Positions 43,032-54,492 of a stretch of 64,000 bases of DNA are shown piece after piece. Source of the DNA: Sphaeramia orbicularis (lineage: Eukaryota > Chordata > Actinopteri > Kurtiformes > Apogonidae); contig NC_043964.1 in the NCBI RefSeq assembly GCF_902148855.1, forward strand, positions 31,940,630 through 32,004,629. Reading direction: 5' to 3'. Within the stretch, counting starts at the first letter, position 1. Every line of letters begins with the position of its first letter. A program made the translations under genes and the position numbers. The notes beneath the pieces are model-generated. The model saw only the letters and a program-made list of their open reading frames with translations, had not been told where the DNA came from and did not search any database.

Positions 43032-43774
43032 TTTTTTTTTTGTTTTTTTTTTAAAGTAAAGAAAGACTCACTAGTAAGCAATGACTGGAGCAAAATGAAA
43101 TGTTACATATACAGCCAACAGGTTACAATGTGAAATACTGCTGATTAACACAAAGAAAGATAAAATTCTAAATAAATGGAATAAAATAAAATGTGAAGAT
43201 AAGAGTAAAAATAAGAATTTGATAAAAAATATACATCATCCCAAGAATTACTTATCTAACTTATGATTTGGTAAATTCTCACATCAATTAAAAGCAAAAA
43301 CGCAATTATTAAAATAAATTTCATTTATTACTGAGCTTCATACAAGTCTGTGACATAATATAAGATATTTTATTAATCCTGAAGGAAATGCTGGTATGTG
43401 TCAGCTGATCAGTCACTCAACAATAAAAACAGACCTCAGTTAAAATGCAATGAAAACTCAGTTAAAGTTCAGTAAAAGTGACGTAAAGTCCTAATAATAA
43501 ATAACAATGTAGGTATTGTAAAAGTGAACAGACCCCCATCATGATCTGTTTATTTATGTGCACATCCCAGCTTTTTGCACCAACAGGTTTTTTACTGACG
43601 TCTTATTTTCTTTTTTTTCCATCTGTAGAAAATCCTGAAAATTCGGAGATGGAGCCAGTGGAGACTGATCAGCAGGAGACGCCACAGCCCTCTGCCCCGT
43701 CGGGAGGTGACAACAGTGCTGCAGGCAACCGAAGAAACCCACCCGGTGGCAAGTCCAGCCTCATCCTGGGTTGA
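34803..43774 (+). CDS. jpt1: Jupiter microtubule-associated homolog 1 (HN1), complete
   Basis: This small, disordered phosphoprotein is linked to microtubules and GSK3-beta/beta-catenin signalling. Coding exons 34803-34858, 37208-37350, 40540-40688, 41648-41678 and 43629-43774 close in phase to give 174 aa (human JPT1 about 154). The N-terminus [19 protein letters not shown] and the first signature [14 protein letters not shown] are family hallmarks, followed by [11 protein letters not shown]. The C-terminus [14 protein letters not shown] is nearly identical to human. The middle copy of the signature is degenerate: [16 protein letters not shown], where I would expect NPPGGKSSG. Exon 3 encodes a Pro/Gln-rich insert (about 50 residues) of low conservation. 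Introns hold a hAT element, an unnamed repeat and an AT microsatellite. Poly(A) signal AATAAA is at about 44165. Confidence 0.94.
37351..38890. other. JPT1 intron 2, first part
   Basis: AT-rich intronic sequence without splice-supported exons. Short ORFs here lack any family resemblance. No repeat with clear ends was recognised. Confidence 0.4.
38891..39422 (+). mobile_element. Internally deleted hAT element carrying a BED-finger ORF fragment
   Basis: The ends AAGCTGCATGATTAATC and (reversed) AGGGCTGAACCATTTTGG are imperfect inverted repeats. Flanks GGTATCAG (38883-38890) and AGTATCAG (39423-39430) match at 7 of 8 positions. Inside, 39078-39368 is an open 96-codon frame starting [15 protein letters not shown]. 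It has a BED-type zinc-finger layout ([32 protein letters not shown]) like ZBED proteins. One Cys of the C-x2-C pair is Ser and the first His position is Pro, so zinc binding is probably lost. The catalytic part of the transposase is missing. It lies in JPT1 intron 2. Confidence 0.75.
39431..40539. other. Rest of JPT1 intron 2
   Basis: Less AT-rich intronic sequence. Apart from the intron 2 acceptor at 40538-40539 I see no gene or repeat. Confidence 0.4.
41001..41391. repeat. Unnamed fish repeat with internal inverted repeats and CTGT tract
   Basis: It begins ACTAGAAGCACTCGGAGAGT, passes through C-rich runs, then CCAAGGAGGTTATGTTTTTG and (CTGT)n. The complementary order follows, ending CAAAAACATAACCTCCTTG. 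It is a fuller copy of the family at 5374 and is inverted relative to 50799-51245. It lies in JPT1 intron 3. Confidence 0.8.
42918..43028. repeat. (TA)n/(TATG)n microsatellite
   Basis: Alternating TATACA/TATG units end in about 18 AT dinucleotides, followed by poly(T). It lies in JPT1 intron 4. The Ile/Tyr-only ORFs here are artefacts. Confidence 0.95.
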
Positions 43775-44189
43775 GACTGCTCCTTTTTTTTTTTTTTTTT
43801 TTTTTCATTTGAGCGCTTTTTTATTTTTTAAAAAATAAATACCCTCACGACTCTCTTCCTACTCATCAACTTGTCACTTCCTCCCTTCTTCACATGCACT
43901 CATGCCATCATGTCCATGGACCTCTGTGTCCTCTCCTTCCACCCTCAAACCTTTTGTTTTGATCCTTTTTTCTATTAAAAGAAGAAAAAAACTGTTGACA
44001 AAAGCACTTTATGTATCTCCCCCTCTTTTCCATTTCAGCCCATCCTGTAGTGCATCACGCCTGCTGGAAAAGGCATGACATTCTGCTTGTCTCTCATTCT
44101 TCCCTGTTGTAAATGGTAAAGGAAAAAATAATAAAAAAGATTTGATGCGTGGATTTCTAAATACAATAAAGATTGATATGAATTTGCTG

Positions 44190-44730
44190 TGGCTAATTTT
44201 TTTTTTTCTTCGTAATGATGTAATAGGAGAGGTTGTTTCTGCTAAAATAACAAAAGAAAATACTGAAGAGGTGAAAAGCAAAAGAGAAAACCAGACATCA
44301 AATCAGCAGTACTGTTATTTCCAGAGCTGAATATTATTTATGTGCCCTGAAATGGAGCCTGAAGACCGCGGCCGTTGAGAGCAGATACAGCCTTTGTTAT
44401 TGGAAGTCTGCCCGGCCAAAGTAATCACGAGAGCTACAGCCAGTTCTGTCAAAAGAGAAACGGCGCTATCTTGAAATGACGTCAGATGCTGGATATTTGG
44501 AGCTCGATTCTGTGTTTCTGATTTAAGACACACATTGCATTGTGTTGAGGAGTTTCAAACAAAGTCAGATTTAAAAGGTAAGGTGATGAATACAAGCAGG
44601 AATGGTATTTATGAAGCAGCGCCTCTGATGGAGCAGCTCAAAAATGGCTTTATTTGGAAGTGTGTGTGATACTTTGAGCATCATTATAGGAACATTAAAT
44701 TATACACAAGTCTGTAACCAGCGTTTGTAA
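44190..44730. other. JPT1 downstream flank with a CRE-bearing non-repetitive island
   Basis: After the JPT1 poly(A) signal, about 44350-44530 is less AT-rich and non-repetitive. It contains GACCGCGGCCG and a perfect TGACGTCA (44477-44484). No ORF resembles a known protein. A regulatory role is only an inference from composition and motif. Confidence 0.35.
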
Positions 44731-44880
44731 GTGTAGACCAGGGGTGTCAAACTCATTTTAGTTCAATATTTATTCTGATATTTGATAATCCAGTATGAAT
44801 TACATTCTATTAAAAACATTAAGTAAAAGAGCAGATTTGTTTTGATAAATTATCTCATTTTCAGTTTACGTAACATTTTA

Positions 44881-45426
44881 GCCAATAAAGACCCAAACAT
44901 CCACCACCGACCAAAAGCATCTACTGATCTAAACTGTTTAATACCTGTTGTTCAGCTAATCTTATCAATCCATGTAAATAATTGGTGTAAAATACAGTTT
45001 GTCGTCTTTTCATGGTCTTCTGATATGACCCATTTGGACGTTCAGAGGCTCTGTAGTGAACGTGGAAACACTGTCATCATCTACAACATTGATTCACCAG
45101 TAAAACCCATGGAATTGGATCAGTAATCAATGACCAATGGTTTATGTTCAGTTAATGATAGATTGGACTAAAAAAGTCACTTTTTCTATCAGTTTTCTCT
45201 ATTTTTCATATAGTGACCCTCACCTTTAATTTGAGCTGTTATGAACATCTACATGATCAGAAAAGTAAATACAGCAGAAGAAAATACTTGATTTTCACTG
45301 AAAATTCACTAAATTCAGAGGATAATATTACAAAAAATGGTGATAAATCACTTAAGAAAGGTTAAATAGAGAGAAAAATTCTTTTGAGAACCACCACAAA
45401 AGTCACACTGGGTCTTTATGGGTTAA
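44881..45426. mobile_element. piggyBac-like non-autonomous element (CCCATAAAGACCC family)
   Basis: The right end ACTGGGTCTTTATGGG is followed by TTAA (45423-45426). The left end CCAATAAAGACCCAAACATC is a slightly decayed inverse of it. CCC-starting ends with TTAA targets are the piggyBac hallmark. A second copy begins at 63255, and internal parts occur in the inverted repeat at 54493-55510. Confidence 0.7.
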
Positions 45427-45615
45427 TGATATCTACTTAATTTTATATTTCGTGGTAGTCAGGGTTCACGGTACTTTGCTTAATTCATAAGGTAATTCTA
45501 AATGATTTCACAGCTTTCAAATTTACTCAGTACTTTCAAGTGTAAAGATGTTTCACAGATTAAATTGAGTAGAGGTTTGTTAAATTTCTAAGAATTCAGG
45601 GGCTACTCACTACAC

Positions 45616-46233
45616 CAGTGGTTTTCAACCTTTTTTGGCTCACGATCTCATTTTAACATCACAAATTTCTGGCGACCCCAGACATTCAACTTTTTTTTTT
45701 TGCTAAAATTAATTTGTTTTTATCATAATATCTCATTATCATAATAATATTTTATCGTAATAGTTTGCTATACTATATTGTAAATAAATGTAAATTTTAG
45801 ACGACATTTAGGCTATATAATATATGTTATTATGGACAGAGGCAGAAAAGCCAGGTGTAGATTACTGCACAAAGTGAGAATTTTATTTTCCTTGGTCAGG
45901 ATATGTACAGTCAGTCCAGCTTGTATTTACAAGGCTGACAATTAATACTGAACAAACAAGAACTCAAACTATGAATTATGAAAGAGCTGCAGCATCTGAA
46001 ATCGACCACAATGAACATTTGACAGAGAAACAGAACCACAGTGCTTCAGTTTCAGCTTCACAGTTTGTCATGTTTTCTATGTATTGTGATTGTCTCTGTC
46101 AATTCACCATATATTTTTTTATTAATAAGTTTTTATTTTAATTTTTTTATCAATTACTAGAAATTTCAGATGGCCCCATTTGAATTCCAGGTGACCCCAT
46201 GTGGGGTCCCGACCCCAAAGTTGAAAAACACTG
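45616..46233. mobile_element. hAT-like CAGTG-family element nested in another hAT-like element
   Basis: It starts CAGTGGTTTTCAACCTTTTT and ends AAGTTGAAAAACACTG. Perfect 8-bp duplications CACTACAC flank it (45608-45615 and 46234-46241). Same family as 19820-20300. Confidence 0.92.
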
Positions 46234-46847
46234 CACTACACTATGATTTCAACAGGACCAGTAAAATAATAATAACTTAAAAATGTCAACTCCAAACTTT
46301 TCTTTATGCTTTGAGTGTAGAAGCAAAACTACATTATGAAAATGCTTATATCTACAAACTGTACGTTAATAACATGAACAACTTGAAATTTCTTCAAAAT
46401 ATTTTAATCACATTATGTCTCAGTTTGTCATTTACACAAGTGCATTACAATTTACAGACCACAGTGGATGTACAAAGGCACAAAACACTCAGTATTGTTA
46501 AAATTTGTGAAAGGACAGTTTGTAAATGTAAATATTTTCATGTTTCATTTACTTTTTTCACACTAAAACAAAGAAAAACACTTGGAGTTCTCATTATTTA
46601 TAAGTTATTATTATAACAATTTGCTGGTCCGACCCACTTTAGATCGAATTGAGTAGTATGTGGTCCCTAGACTGAAGTGGTTTTGACACCCCTGACTGTT
46701 AATATCAGTAACTTTTGCATTTCACAAATTCATCCCGTGGGCCAGATTTGACCCATGGGCCGTACGTTTGACAGCCCCGGTGTAGATGATGAAGACCTAA
46801 AATACATTAACACAACTGTCTCATAATATTTTCATGCTTTCACTGGT

Positions 46848-47538
46848 TTAACCCTTTCATGCATACTGGTCACTACAGTGGACAATTATTCTACAGCTGT
46901 TCTCTTGTATATTCATGGGTTTTGTTGTTTTAGTTCCATATCAGCCAACACAATAAACACTTATGCATCATCCCATACACTGACTTTCATACCGTTACTG
47001 TAACTATGCTGTTCTTGATAAACCTGATCTGCAGTAACATGTTTTAGTGTAAATCAATTGCTAATTGTTATTAGACTGTAATTAACAGTTTTTTGTTTTT
47101 GTTTTTTTAAACAACAAGTTTTGGGGGTTTTTGCATATTATCTCTAGAAAGTGAATGATAAGTGTTTGTATTGCATAGTTTTCCATATCATTCAATCATT
47201 TTCTGAACCCGCTTTATCCTCACTAGGGTCACGGGGGTCGCTTGGAGCCTATCCCAGCTACATAGGGGCGAAGGCGGGGTACACCCTGGACAAGTCGCCA
47301 GTTCATCGCATATCACTTTCTGATATTAGTTTTTAATTCATGTTTCTTTGCTTCAAAAATTTAACACATGGTGTCTGGCTGAGTGGACATTTTTGTAACA
47401 TCTTAAAAATAAAATAAATAAATAAATAAATAAATAAAAACTTGTTTGCATTGTTTTTTTCATGCCTATAGAGGAATAAAAACACTCAGGAAAAATATCT
47501 TGGCCAAGGTTCTCATAATTCATGCATGAAAGGGTTAA
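46848..47538. mobile_element. piggyBac-like non-autonomous element (CCCTTTCATGCAT family)
   Basis: TTAA at 46848-46851 is followed by CCCTTTCATGCATACTGGTC. The other end is AATTCATGCATGAAAGGG followed by TTAA (47535-47538). A second repeat (about 47187-47322) is inserted inside. Further copies lie at 50718-51893 and from 63577 to the window end. Confidence 0.88.
47187..47322 (+). repeat. Common fish repeat core inserted in a TTAA element
   Basis: It contains TCTGAACCCGCTTTATCCTC, GAGCCTATCCCAGCTACATA and GTACACCCTGGACAAGTCGC, blocks I have often seen dispersed in teleost genomes. CATATCA occurs on both sides (near 47183 and 47310), suggesting a target duplication. The family name is uncertain. 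Confidence 0.6.
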
Positions 47539-47639
47539 ATTGTCTTTCCTTAGATTTATTCCTTTCTTTTAGTATGAAAAACTATAAATGTATTTGACCT
47601 GTGGCTATAACGATTACAAATCTTTCAACTCTGTCAAAC

Positions 47640-48990
47640 ACATCAATCAGCCATAACATTCTAACCACTGACAGTAGAAATCATTGGTTCTGTCATGACA
47701 TTAGCACCTTTCATTTGGTTGGACATATGAGGCAGCAAGTGAACATTTAGTCCTCAAAGCTGATGTTTTGGAAGCAGCAAAATGATCAACATTACGAACT
47801 GAGTGACTTTGACCAGGTCCATATTGTAACGGTGATGACTGGGTCAGAACATCTCCACAGCTGCAAGTCTTGTTGTTTGTTCCTGGTCTGCAGTGGTTAG
47901 TACAGACCAAAAATGGACTAAGGAAGGACATATACCATGGTCCAGATACCACAGCAGACCTTCAGAGGTCTGGTGGAGTCTAGGCCTCGGGTGGAAAAAG
48001 GGGAACCTACACCGTATTAAACAGGTGGTAATGATGTTCTACTCCAGGGGTGTCAAACTCATCTTAGTTAAGGGGCCACTTTCACCCCAATATGATCTCA
48101 AGTGGGCCGGACCAGTAAAATAATAACAGTGAAAAAAGTAAAATTACATTATTATAATGTTTACATCTACAATGTTTCCTTAAAAATCTGAATAACATGA
48201 ACAACTTGAAATGTCTAAAGAAAAACAAGAACAATTTTAACAATATTCTGCCTCAGTTTATCAGTTTATCATTTATACATGTGCGTTACAACTTACATTA
48301 CAATTACAAATACATAAAACATATAGTACCAGGTATAATACTGGAAAAAATTGCAATTACTTCTCTTAAGACATTTCAGGTTATTCACATTTTTTTGTAA
48401 AAGGATAGTTTGTTAATGTAAATGTTTTCATGTAATTTTACTTTTTTTCACTAAAACAAAGATAAAATCTGCAGTTGTCGTTATTTATGAGTTATTATGA
48501 TATTTTACTGATCTGATCCAATTGAGATCTGTGTGTGGAACCTGAATTAAAATGATTTTTACACCATTGATTGTTAATATCTTCAGTGTACTTTTTGCAT
48601 TTCATTAAGTCATCCTAAGGGCTGGATTGGACCCTCTGGCGGGCCAAATTTGGCCCCCGGGTCGCATATTTGACACCTGTGTTCTACTCCGATGGATGCT
48701 GAGTGGTTGAGATCTGGTTGTTGTTCTTTAGATATTTTTGATAGGTTTTAACCTCTTTACACTGAATGAACAACCAGATCTGGAGATGCTATGACCCAGT
48801 GATCTGACTCCATCACAATTTCTCTCTCGTAGTTACTCAGATCCCTACTCTTGCCCATTTCGCTGTTTTTAACACGTCCATTTTGAGGGCTAAATGTTCA
48901 TTTGCTGCCTAATATATCCACCCACTATCAGGTCCCATTGTGATAAGATAATATCAATTAATACCATTTTGCCTGTCGGTTTAGGTAACT
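47640..48990. mobile_element. Remnants of Tc1-like transposons split by a hAT element
   Basis: At 47640-48040, TCAATCAGCCATAACATT and following text match the left end and 5' coding part of Tc1-like elements (motifs AGTGACTTTGACCAGG, CTGCAGTGGTTAGTAC), then jump to the 3' coding end (ATACCACAGCAGACCTTCAG). The middle of the transposase is deleted. At about 48700-48960 a related 5' part runs on the minus strand. It is interrupted by 48045-48681. No functional transposase remains. Confidence 0.75.
48045..48681. mobile_element. hAT-like non-autonomous element nested in Tc1 debris
   Basis: It begins CAGGGGTGTCAAACTCATCT and ends near GGTCGCATATTTGACACC. Perfect 8-bp duplications TTCTACTC flank it (48037-48044 and 48682-48689). 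Same family as 11074-11725. Confidence 0.92.
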
Positions 48991-49602
48991 CATAGATTGA
49001 CTAGAGTTTGGGGATTTTTTAAGAATTATGCATTTGGAAAGGTGACTTACAAAAAGAATATTGAGAGAAAAATGTGAGTCAGAGGTACATTATTACAATA
49101 CATTTAATTGCATGAAGTGTTCATTATTATAGAAAAATATACCAAAAGTCTACATCCAGTTAAACAATTACATATTTTCAATCTTTTAACTGTCTAGTTC
49201 ATAATATTTGTGTGATATGCAACAAAAAACTCCAACTATACCCAATCACGTCACCATACTCACTGTGAATCACTTCACCATGTCTCAGCTGTCTGACCTT
49301 TATGTAAATGGAAGCATATTGTTGACTTGATAACTCTTTGTAAGCTTCTTACTGTAAGTCTGAGACGGTCTAGAAGGCAGATCATCACTGCAGGATGGAT
49401 TATGTAAAGCTGATTGTACATATAGTAGACCTTCATCGATTCAGGGCTTTTGTTTCACGCACTGTGTAAATAATAGGGAATAAGAGCAGTGGACATGATG
49501 ACACAAAGAATTTATATCAGAGAAGGAAAGTGCATATGATGATGTTTACTGGTACTTTTAGGTAAACTGTCATACTGCATGAGTAACTACAGCCATAGAC
49601 TT

Positions 49603-49790
<188 letters not shown>

Positions 49791-50094
49791 TTATTTAACC
49801 TTTATTTAACGAGGTAGGTCAATAGAGAACCAGTTCTCACTTATAATGGCGACCTAACCAATAGGCAGCATAAAGGCAGATGAAACAGTAAAAACAAAAC
49901 AAAGAATTAAGTTACAAATAAACGGTGCCAGGCACAACAAACCCCACCCCTCACACATATTGTAGCTTATTTTGGCATCGATCCAGCTGATGTCATCATG
50001 TCTATGCGTGTGCTGATGTCAGCATATCAATTGCTTCTATATATGTGCAAAGCTTTGAAGTAAATTGAAATAAAATTGTTGTTTTAATAGACGT

Positions 50095-50400
50095 TTGAAA
50101 TTTCACCCATTATAAGTAAATGGGAGAGAAAAAAAAGATTTTAAAAAATTCATAAAAAATTTAAACTTTGACCTATTTTTCCCAAAATGTTACCAAATCT
50201 ATTCTGTGTCACTGGCAAGCTATGAAACCAATTTGGTATGAATTCAACCAATAGTTTTGCTGCTACACACATTTGAAATTTTGCCCAATTTAAGTAAATG
50301 GGGGGAAAAAAAAAGTAAATTCATAAAAAATTTGAACTTTGACTTACTTCTCCCAAAATGTAATCAGATCTATTCTGGGTCACTGGCAATCTATAAACCC
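50095..50400. repeat. Two tandem copies of an unnamed unit of about 170 bp
   Basis: The block TTTGAAATTTCACCCATTAT...CCCAAAATGTTACC (about 50095-50235) recurs with TTTGAAATTTTGCCCAATTT...CCCAAAATGTAATC (about 50270-50395). Confidence 0.75.
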
Positions 50401-50717
50401 AAGTAAGCAGTAAGAATATAAAAACAGATACAGTTTTACAACATGTCATACCAGTGCTTAAAAGAAATTACAGGTGCAGTATTTATGGTGACATGTATTA
50501 AAAAACAAAATGACTAAAACCAAGTGTAATGATCTGGTAGTAATGGTTGTATAGAGTTTTTGGATGAGTAGAGTGGAATGAATGAGCTCAGCTTTAAGGT
50601 CTGCTGCAGATGACTGGAATCAACTGAAAAGAGGAGTGGCCGAAGGAGGCGCAGGCTCTGGGTATGAGGAGATTGATGAAGCTACTAGAACACAGACTAC
50701 GACTTGTATTGTGAATA

Positions 50718-51085
50718 TTAACCCTTTCATGCATAATGGTCACTACAGTAGACAGCTATTCTATAGGTGTCCTTTTGTATATTCTTGGATTTTGTTGTTA
50801 CCTCTGCCAAGGAGGTTATGTTTTTGCCAGGGTTTGTTTGTTTGTTTGTCTGTCTGTCTGTTTGTCTGTCCGTTTGTGTGCAACATAACTCAAAAAGTTA
50901 TGGACAGATTTTGATGAAATTTTCAGGGTTTGTTGGAAATGGGATAAGGAAGAAATGATTAAATTTTGGTGGTGATCGGGGGTGGGGGGGCCCACGGGGG
51001 GGGTGGGGGGGGGTGGGGGGGGCGCAGACCAGAAAAGTTCATCAAAATCTATCCATAACTTTTTGAGTTATGTTGCACACTAACG

Positions 51086-51137
<52 letters not shown>

Positions 51138-51893
51138 AACAAACAAACCCTGGCAAAAACATAACCTCCTTGGCGTGGGGGGGCCCACGGGGGGGGCCAC
51201 TGATCAGCCTTGGCGGAGGTCTGCGCTCTCCGAGTGCTTCTAGTTTTACTTGTATATCAGCCAACACAGTGGACACTTATTGGTCAAAACACAGTTATGT
51301 TCCGTCAGAGAGCGAACAAAAATTAATTTAAAAGTAAAACTTTTGGTCATTTAGCAACACTAATCTGTCAAATTGTCTCTAAAATTTCCCGTCAGAGAGA
51401 TTTCAAATACTGTGCTTTGACCCTTATGCATCATCTCATACACTGTAATTCATAGCATTACTGTAACTTTCCTGTTCTTGATAAACCTGATCTGCAGTAA
51501 CATATTTGAGTGTAAATGGACTGCTAATTGTTATTAGACTTTAATTAACATGGGTTTTTTTTTGTTTTGTTTTGTTTTTTAACAAAAAGTAGTTTTTTTG
51601 GTTGCATATTATCTGAGTGAGTAATAACTAGTATTATAGTATGTTAAAAATGTGAGGAAACATCACATTAACAGCATTAAAAAATGTATTCCATAGTTTC
51701 AGTCAGTAAATGCATGTTTCTTTACTTCAAAAACATGGTGTCCAGCTGAGTGGATATTTTTGTAACTCCATGAAAAATAGATTCATAAAAAATGTTCAAT
51801 CACATTGTTTTTTTTAATGCCTACAGAGGAATAAAAACACACAGGAAAAAAATCTTGAATAAGGTTCTCATAATTCATGCATAAAAGGGTTAA
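50718..51893. mobile_element. piggyBac-like element (CCCTTTCATGCAT family) with a nested repeat
   Basis: TTAA (50718-50721) then CCCTTTCATGCATAATGGTC. The far end is ATTCATGCATAAAAGGG then TTAA (51890-51893). It is interrupted at 50799-51245 by an inverted copy of the repeat at 41001. Confidence 0.88.
50799..51245. repeat. Inverted copy of the 41001-41391 repeat, nested in a TTAA element
   Basis: It runs CCAAGGAGGTTATGTTTTTG, (CTGT)n, a G-rich run, the complementary half, and ends TCTCCGAGTGCTTCTAGT, the reverse of the start seen at 41001. Confidence 0.85.
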
Positions 51894-52089
51894 GCAGTGA
51901 CTGGAGATGTGATGGGGTTTTCCCAATTAGAGTTTTGCAAATAAAAATGAACCTGTGAGATGGAGGAATCATGAGTATGAAATGGAGTTCCAGTCACACA
52001 GGAGGACAGCAGCATGAGAAAGTGGAGGAGGGGTTTTCTTGTAGACCTGTAGATGATGTCAACGGCATCTAAAAGACTGACAGTGAACT

Positions 52090-52455
52090 CAGAGTTCAGT
52101 AAAACTGCTTTTTACCCCTCGACCAACTTTAGGCTGAAGGGGTATTGTACCTGTTTTATCGTCTGTCCGTCTGTCCTTTCAATGACATAATCGCATTATC
52201 TGAAGAATGCATTTAGATATCTGCACCAAATTTGTACTGTGGATGCATCTTGGCATGGAGCAGAAGCCCATTGAAAATAGGTCACCTTGACCTACTTTTT
52301 CAAGGTCCAGTGGCCTTGTGCAGTTACAATATCTGAGTACCTTCAAATATAAATATTTATGTAATAAGTTATACACAAAGACAGTCTAATCCAAATTATA
52401 GGGCAGTAGCTTTCAACAGAATCTTACACTATATTTGGCCGAGGGGGATTAAAAG
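52090..52455. repeat. Unnamed dispersed fish repeat
   Basis: Blocks ACCTTGACCTACTTTTTCAA, CTGTCCGTCTGTCCTTTCAA and TTTGGCCGAGGGGGATTAAA look familiar from many fish loci. I cannot place it in a superfamily. Confidence 0.5.
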
Positions 52456-52547
52456 TGCGCAGTACATTATGTTTCTAATTGTGCACCATGAATGAATTTC
52501 AAACCATCATTTCACTTGAAACACTTCATTCTCTAAATACCTTCAAC

Positions 52548-53175
52548 CAGTGTTTTTCAACCTTGGGGTCGGGACCCCACATGGGGTCACCTGGAATTCA
52601 AATTGGGTCGCCTGAAATTTCTAGAAATTGATAAAAAAAAAAAAAAAAAAAAAAAAACTACAAAAACCCCCCCCCCAAAACTTATTAATGAAAAAACGTA
52701 TGGTGAGTTGACAGAGCCAATCTCAATCCATAAAAGACATGACAAACTGTGAGTCTGAATTAGCACTGTGGTATTGTTTATCTTTCAAATGTTCATTGTG
52801 GACGGTTTCAGATGCTGCAGCTCTTCCATTATTCATAGTTTGAGTTCTTGTTTGTTCAGTATTAATTGTCAGCCTTGTAAATCACAGCTGGACTGACTGT
52901 ACATATCCTGACCAAGGAAAATCCAATTCTCCCTTTGTGCAGTAATCTACACCTGGCTTTTCTGCCTCCGTCTACAATAATATACATTATATAGACTAAA
53001 TGTCATCTAAAATTAATGTCTATTTGCAACACAGTATAGAAAACTAACACATGATATGATCAAAAACAAATTAATTTTTGTAAAAATAAAAATTCTCTGT
53101 TTTGACTGTCTGGGGTCACTAGAAATTTGTGATGTTAAAATAGGGTCACAAGCCAAAAAAGGTTGGAAACCACTG
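52548..53175. mobile_element. hAT-like CAGTG-family element inserted at the edge of a TTAA element
   Basis: It starts CAGTGTTTTTCAACCTTGGG and ends AAGGTTGGAAACCACTG. Flanks CCTTCAAC (52540-52547) and CCTTTAAC (53176-53183) match 7/8. The right duplication contains the TTAA boundary of the next element. Confidence 0.88.
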
Positions 53176-53178
53176 CCT

Positions 53179-53718
53179 TTAACCCTTTATAAGGCGCTCA
53201 TAGAAATACTCTGAAATTCAAAATTTCAACCTTAGTGTATCGGAGGACATAACAAGACTTAATTACTTTTGTGAAATTTTTAAACATTTTTTAGAATGTA
53301 GAAAATCAAGGTCAATGAAGTGACAATATTTGGTTCCTTACTTTAGTGGCAAAAAATAAAATAAAAAATACAAGAAGTAAATATAAAAAAATTCAAGAAA
53401 AACAAGGTAAAAGGAACAAGTATTTTAGAGAATTAAAACATCACTTTTAGAACATTACAACCTAAGTGCTGATCCACACACCTGTCCACATTCACATTAT
53501 CCCTTTGAACATCATTCCTTACATTAGTACCATTACTTCATGGTACCTAATAAAGCAGGTACACACACTGTTCATGCAGATGTGGACCTCACAGACCCTG
53601 TAGACCACATTGGACCTGAGATTGGTGCCTTACTGTCGTCATTGTAATTGTTGCTGTCACTGACTTGTAATATATGCAGAAATGACCAAAAATAGATACT
53701 TGCCCAATAAAGGGTTAA
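53179..53718. mobile_element. piggyBac-like non-autonomous element (CCCTTTATAAGG family)
   Basis: TTAA (53179-53182) followed by CCCTTTATAAGGCGCTC. The far end is TTGCCCAATAAAGGG followed by TTAA (53715-53718). Confidence 0.75.
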
Positions 53719-53979
53719 ATGTATTTTATTGTTATGAAAAAAACTCTTGCTGCTTTCCATAAATCTCTGTATAGAAGTGTCAGCCATGGATATTAATGGT
53801 ATGGTCTGTAAGACTTGTCTTTGGTTCTTCTATTACAAGTTTCCTTAAGTTAGTTTTTATATATTCAGTGTATTTTACATGTAACATCGTTTTCTGTGTG
53901 AAAATGTTACTGCTGTTTTGACTAGGACTTTGTGGAAGAAAAGACCTTGAATCTCAAAGGAACTTTCTGGATAAATAAA

Positions 53980-54440
53980 GAATAAATTAAAAGTAAAGAC
54001 GTTCTCACACCACGTCAACCTTGTTCTTAACCATAATATTTTTGCGATACATTGTTTAATATGTCTGCATACCAGCCGCAAGTATGTCAAAGGCAAACAA
54101 AGACCCACGTTAAACTTTATGATAGTTGAGGTGGTTTTTGTTTTGTCTCCTGGGCTACACCGTGTCCTCCTCCAACTGCTCGTGAAGAGTGCCACAGCGG
54201 CGTGTTTCAGCCCTCATCTGACTGCCGTGAAAGGCATGCGGAGGTCACTCAAGAGCAGGAAAAGAACTTCCTGCCTTGGAGAAATGCCAGGATGTTAGAG
54301 TGGAGTCAATGAAGGCTTGTTTTCGGTTAGTGCCGTACCCACAGGGAAAGTCCAGGGCTTTTATTATACCTTAAGACAGAGTCGGCCTGGATTCCTTTTG
54401 CTTTACTGACTCTATCTCTGCTGTGAATTTAACCTACATA
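53980..54440. other. Non-repetitive island in the gene desert
   Basis: A higher-GC stretch between repeats (about 54120-54420). No ORF resembles a known family. I see no repeat ends. It could be a conserved non-coding element, but that cannot be judged from one genome. Confidence 0.3.
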
Positions 54441-54492
54441 TGATCATACAGAAGGTAAACAAAAGTGTAATTAACTCTTAAAAACTAAAACT

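Larger units (their letters stand above)
44739..46779. mobile_element. hAT-like element containing two younger nested elements
   Basis: The left end is CAGGGGTGTCAAACTCATTT and the right end CGTTTGACAGCCCCG. Flanks GTGTAGAC (44731-44738) and GTGTAGAT (46780-46787) match 7/8. Nested inside are a TTAA-type element (44881-45426) and a CAGTG-family hAT-like element (45616-46233). Confidence 0.82.

Noticed and set aside
42800-43133. ORFs with long Ile-Tyr runs
   Set aside because: Translation of the AT/ATGT microsatellite in JPT1 intron 4.
47893-48123. Tc1-like transposase piece as a possible host gene
   Set aside because: It contains only the 5' helix-turn-helix part joined to the far 3' end, with the catalytic middle missing and a hAT element beside it.
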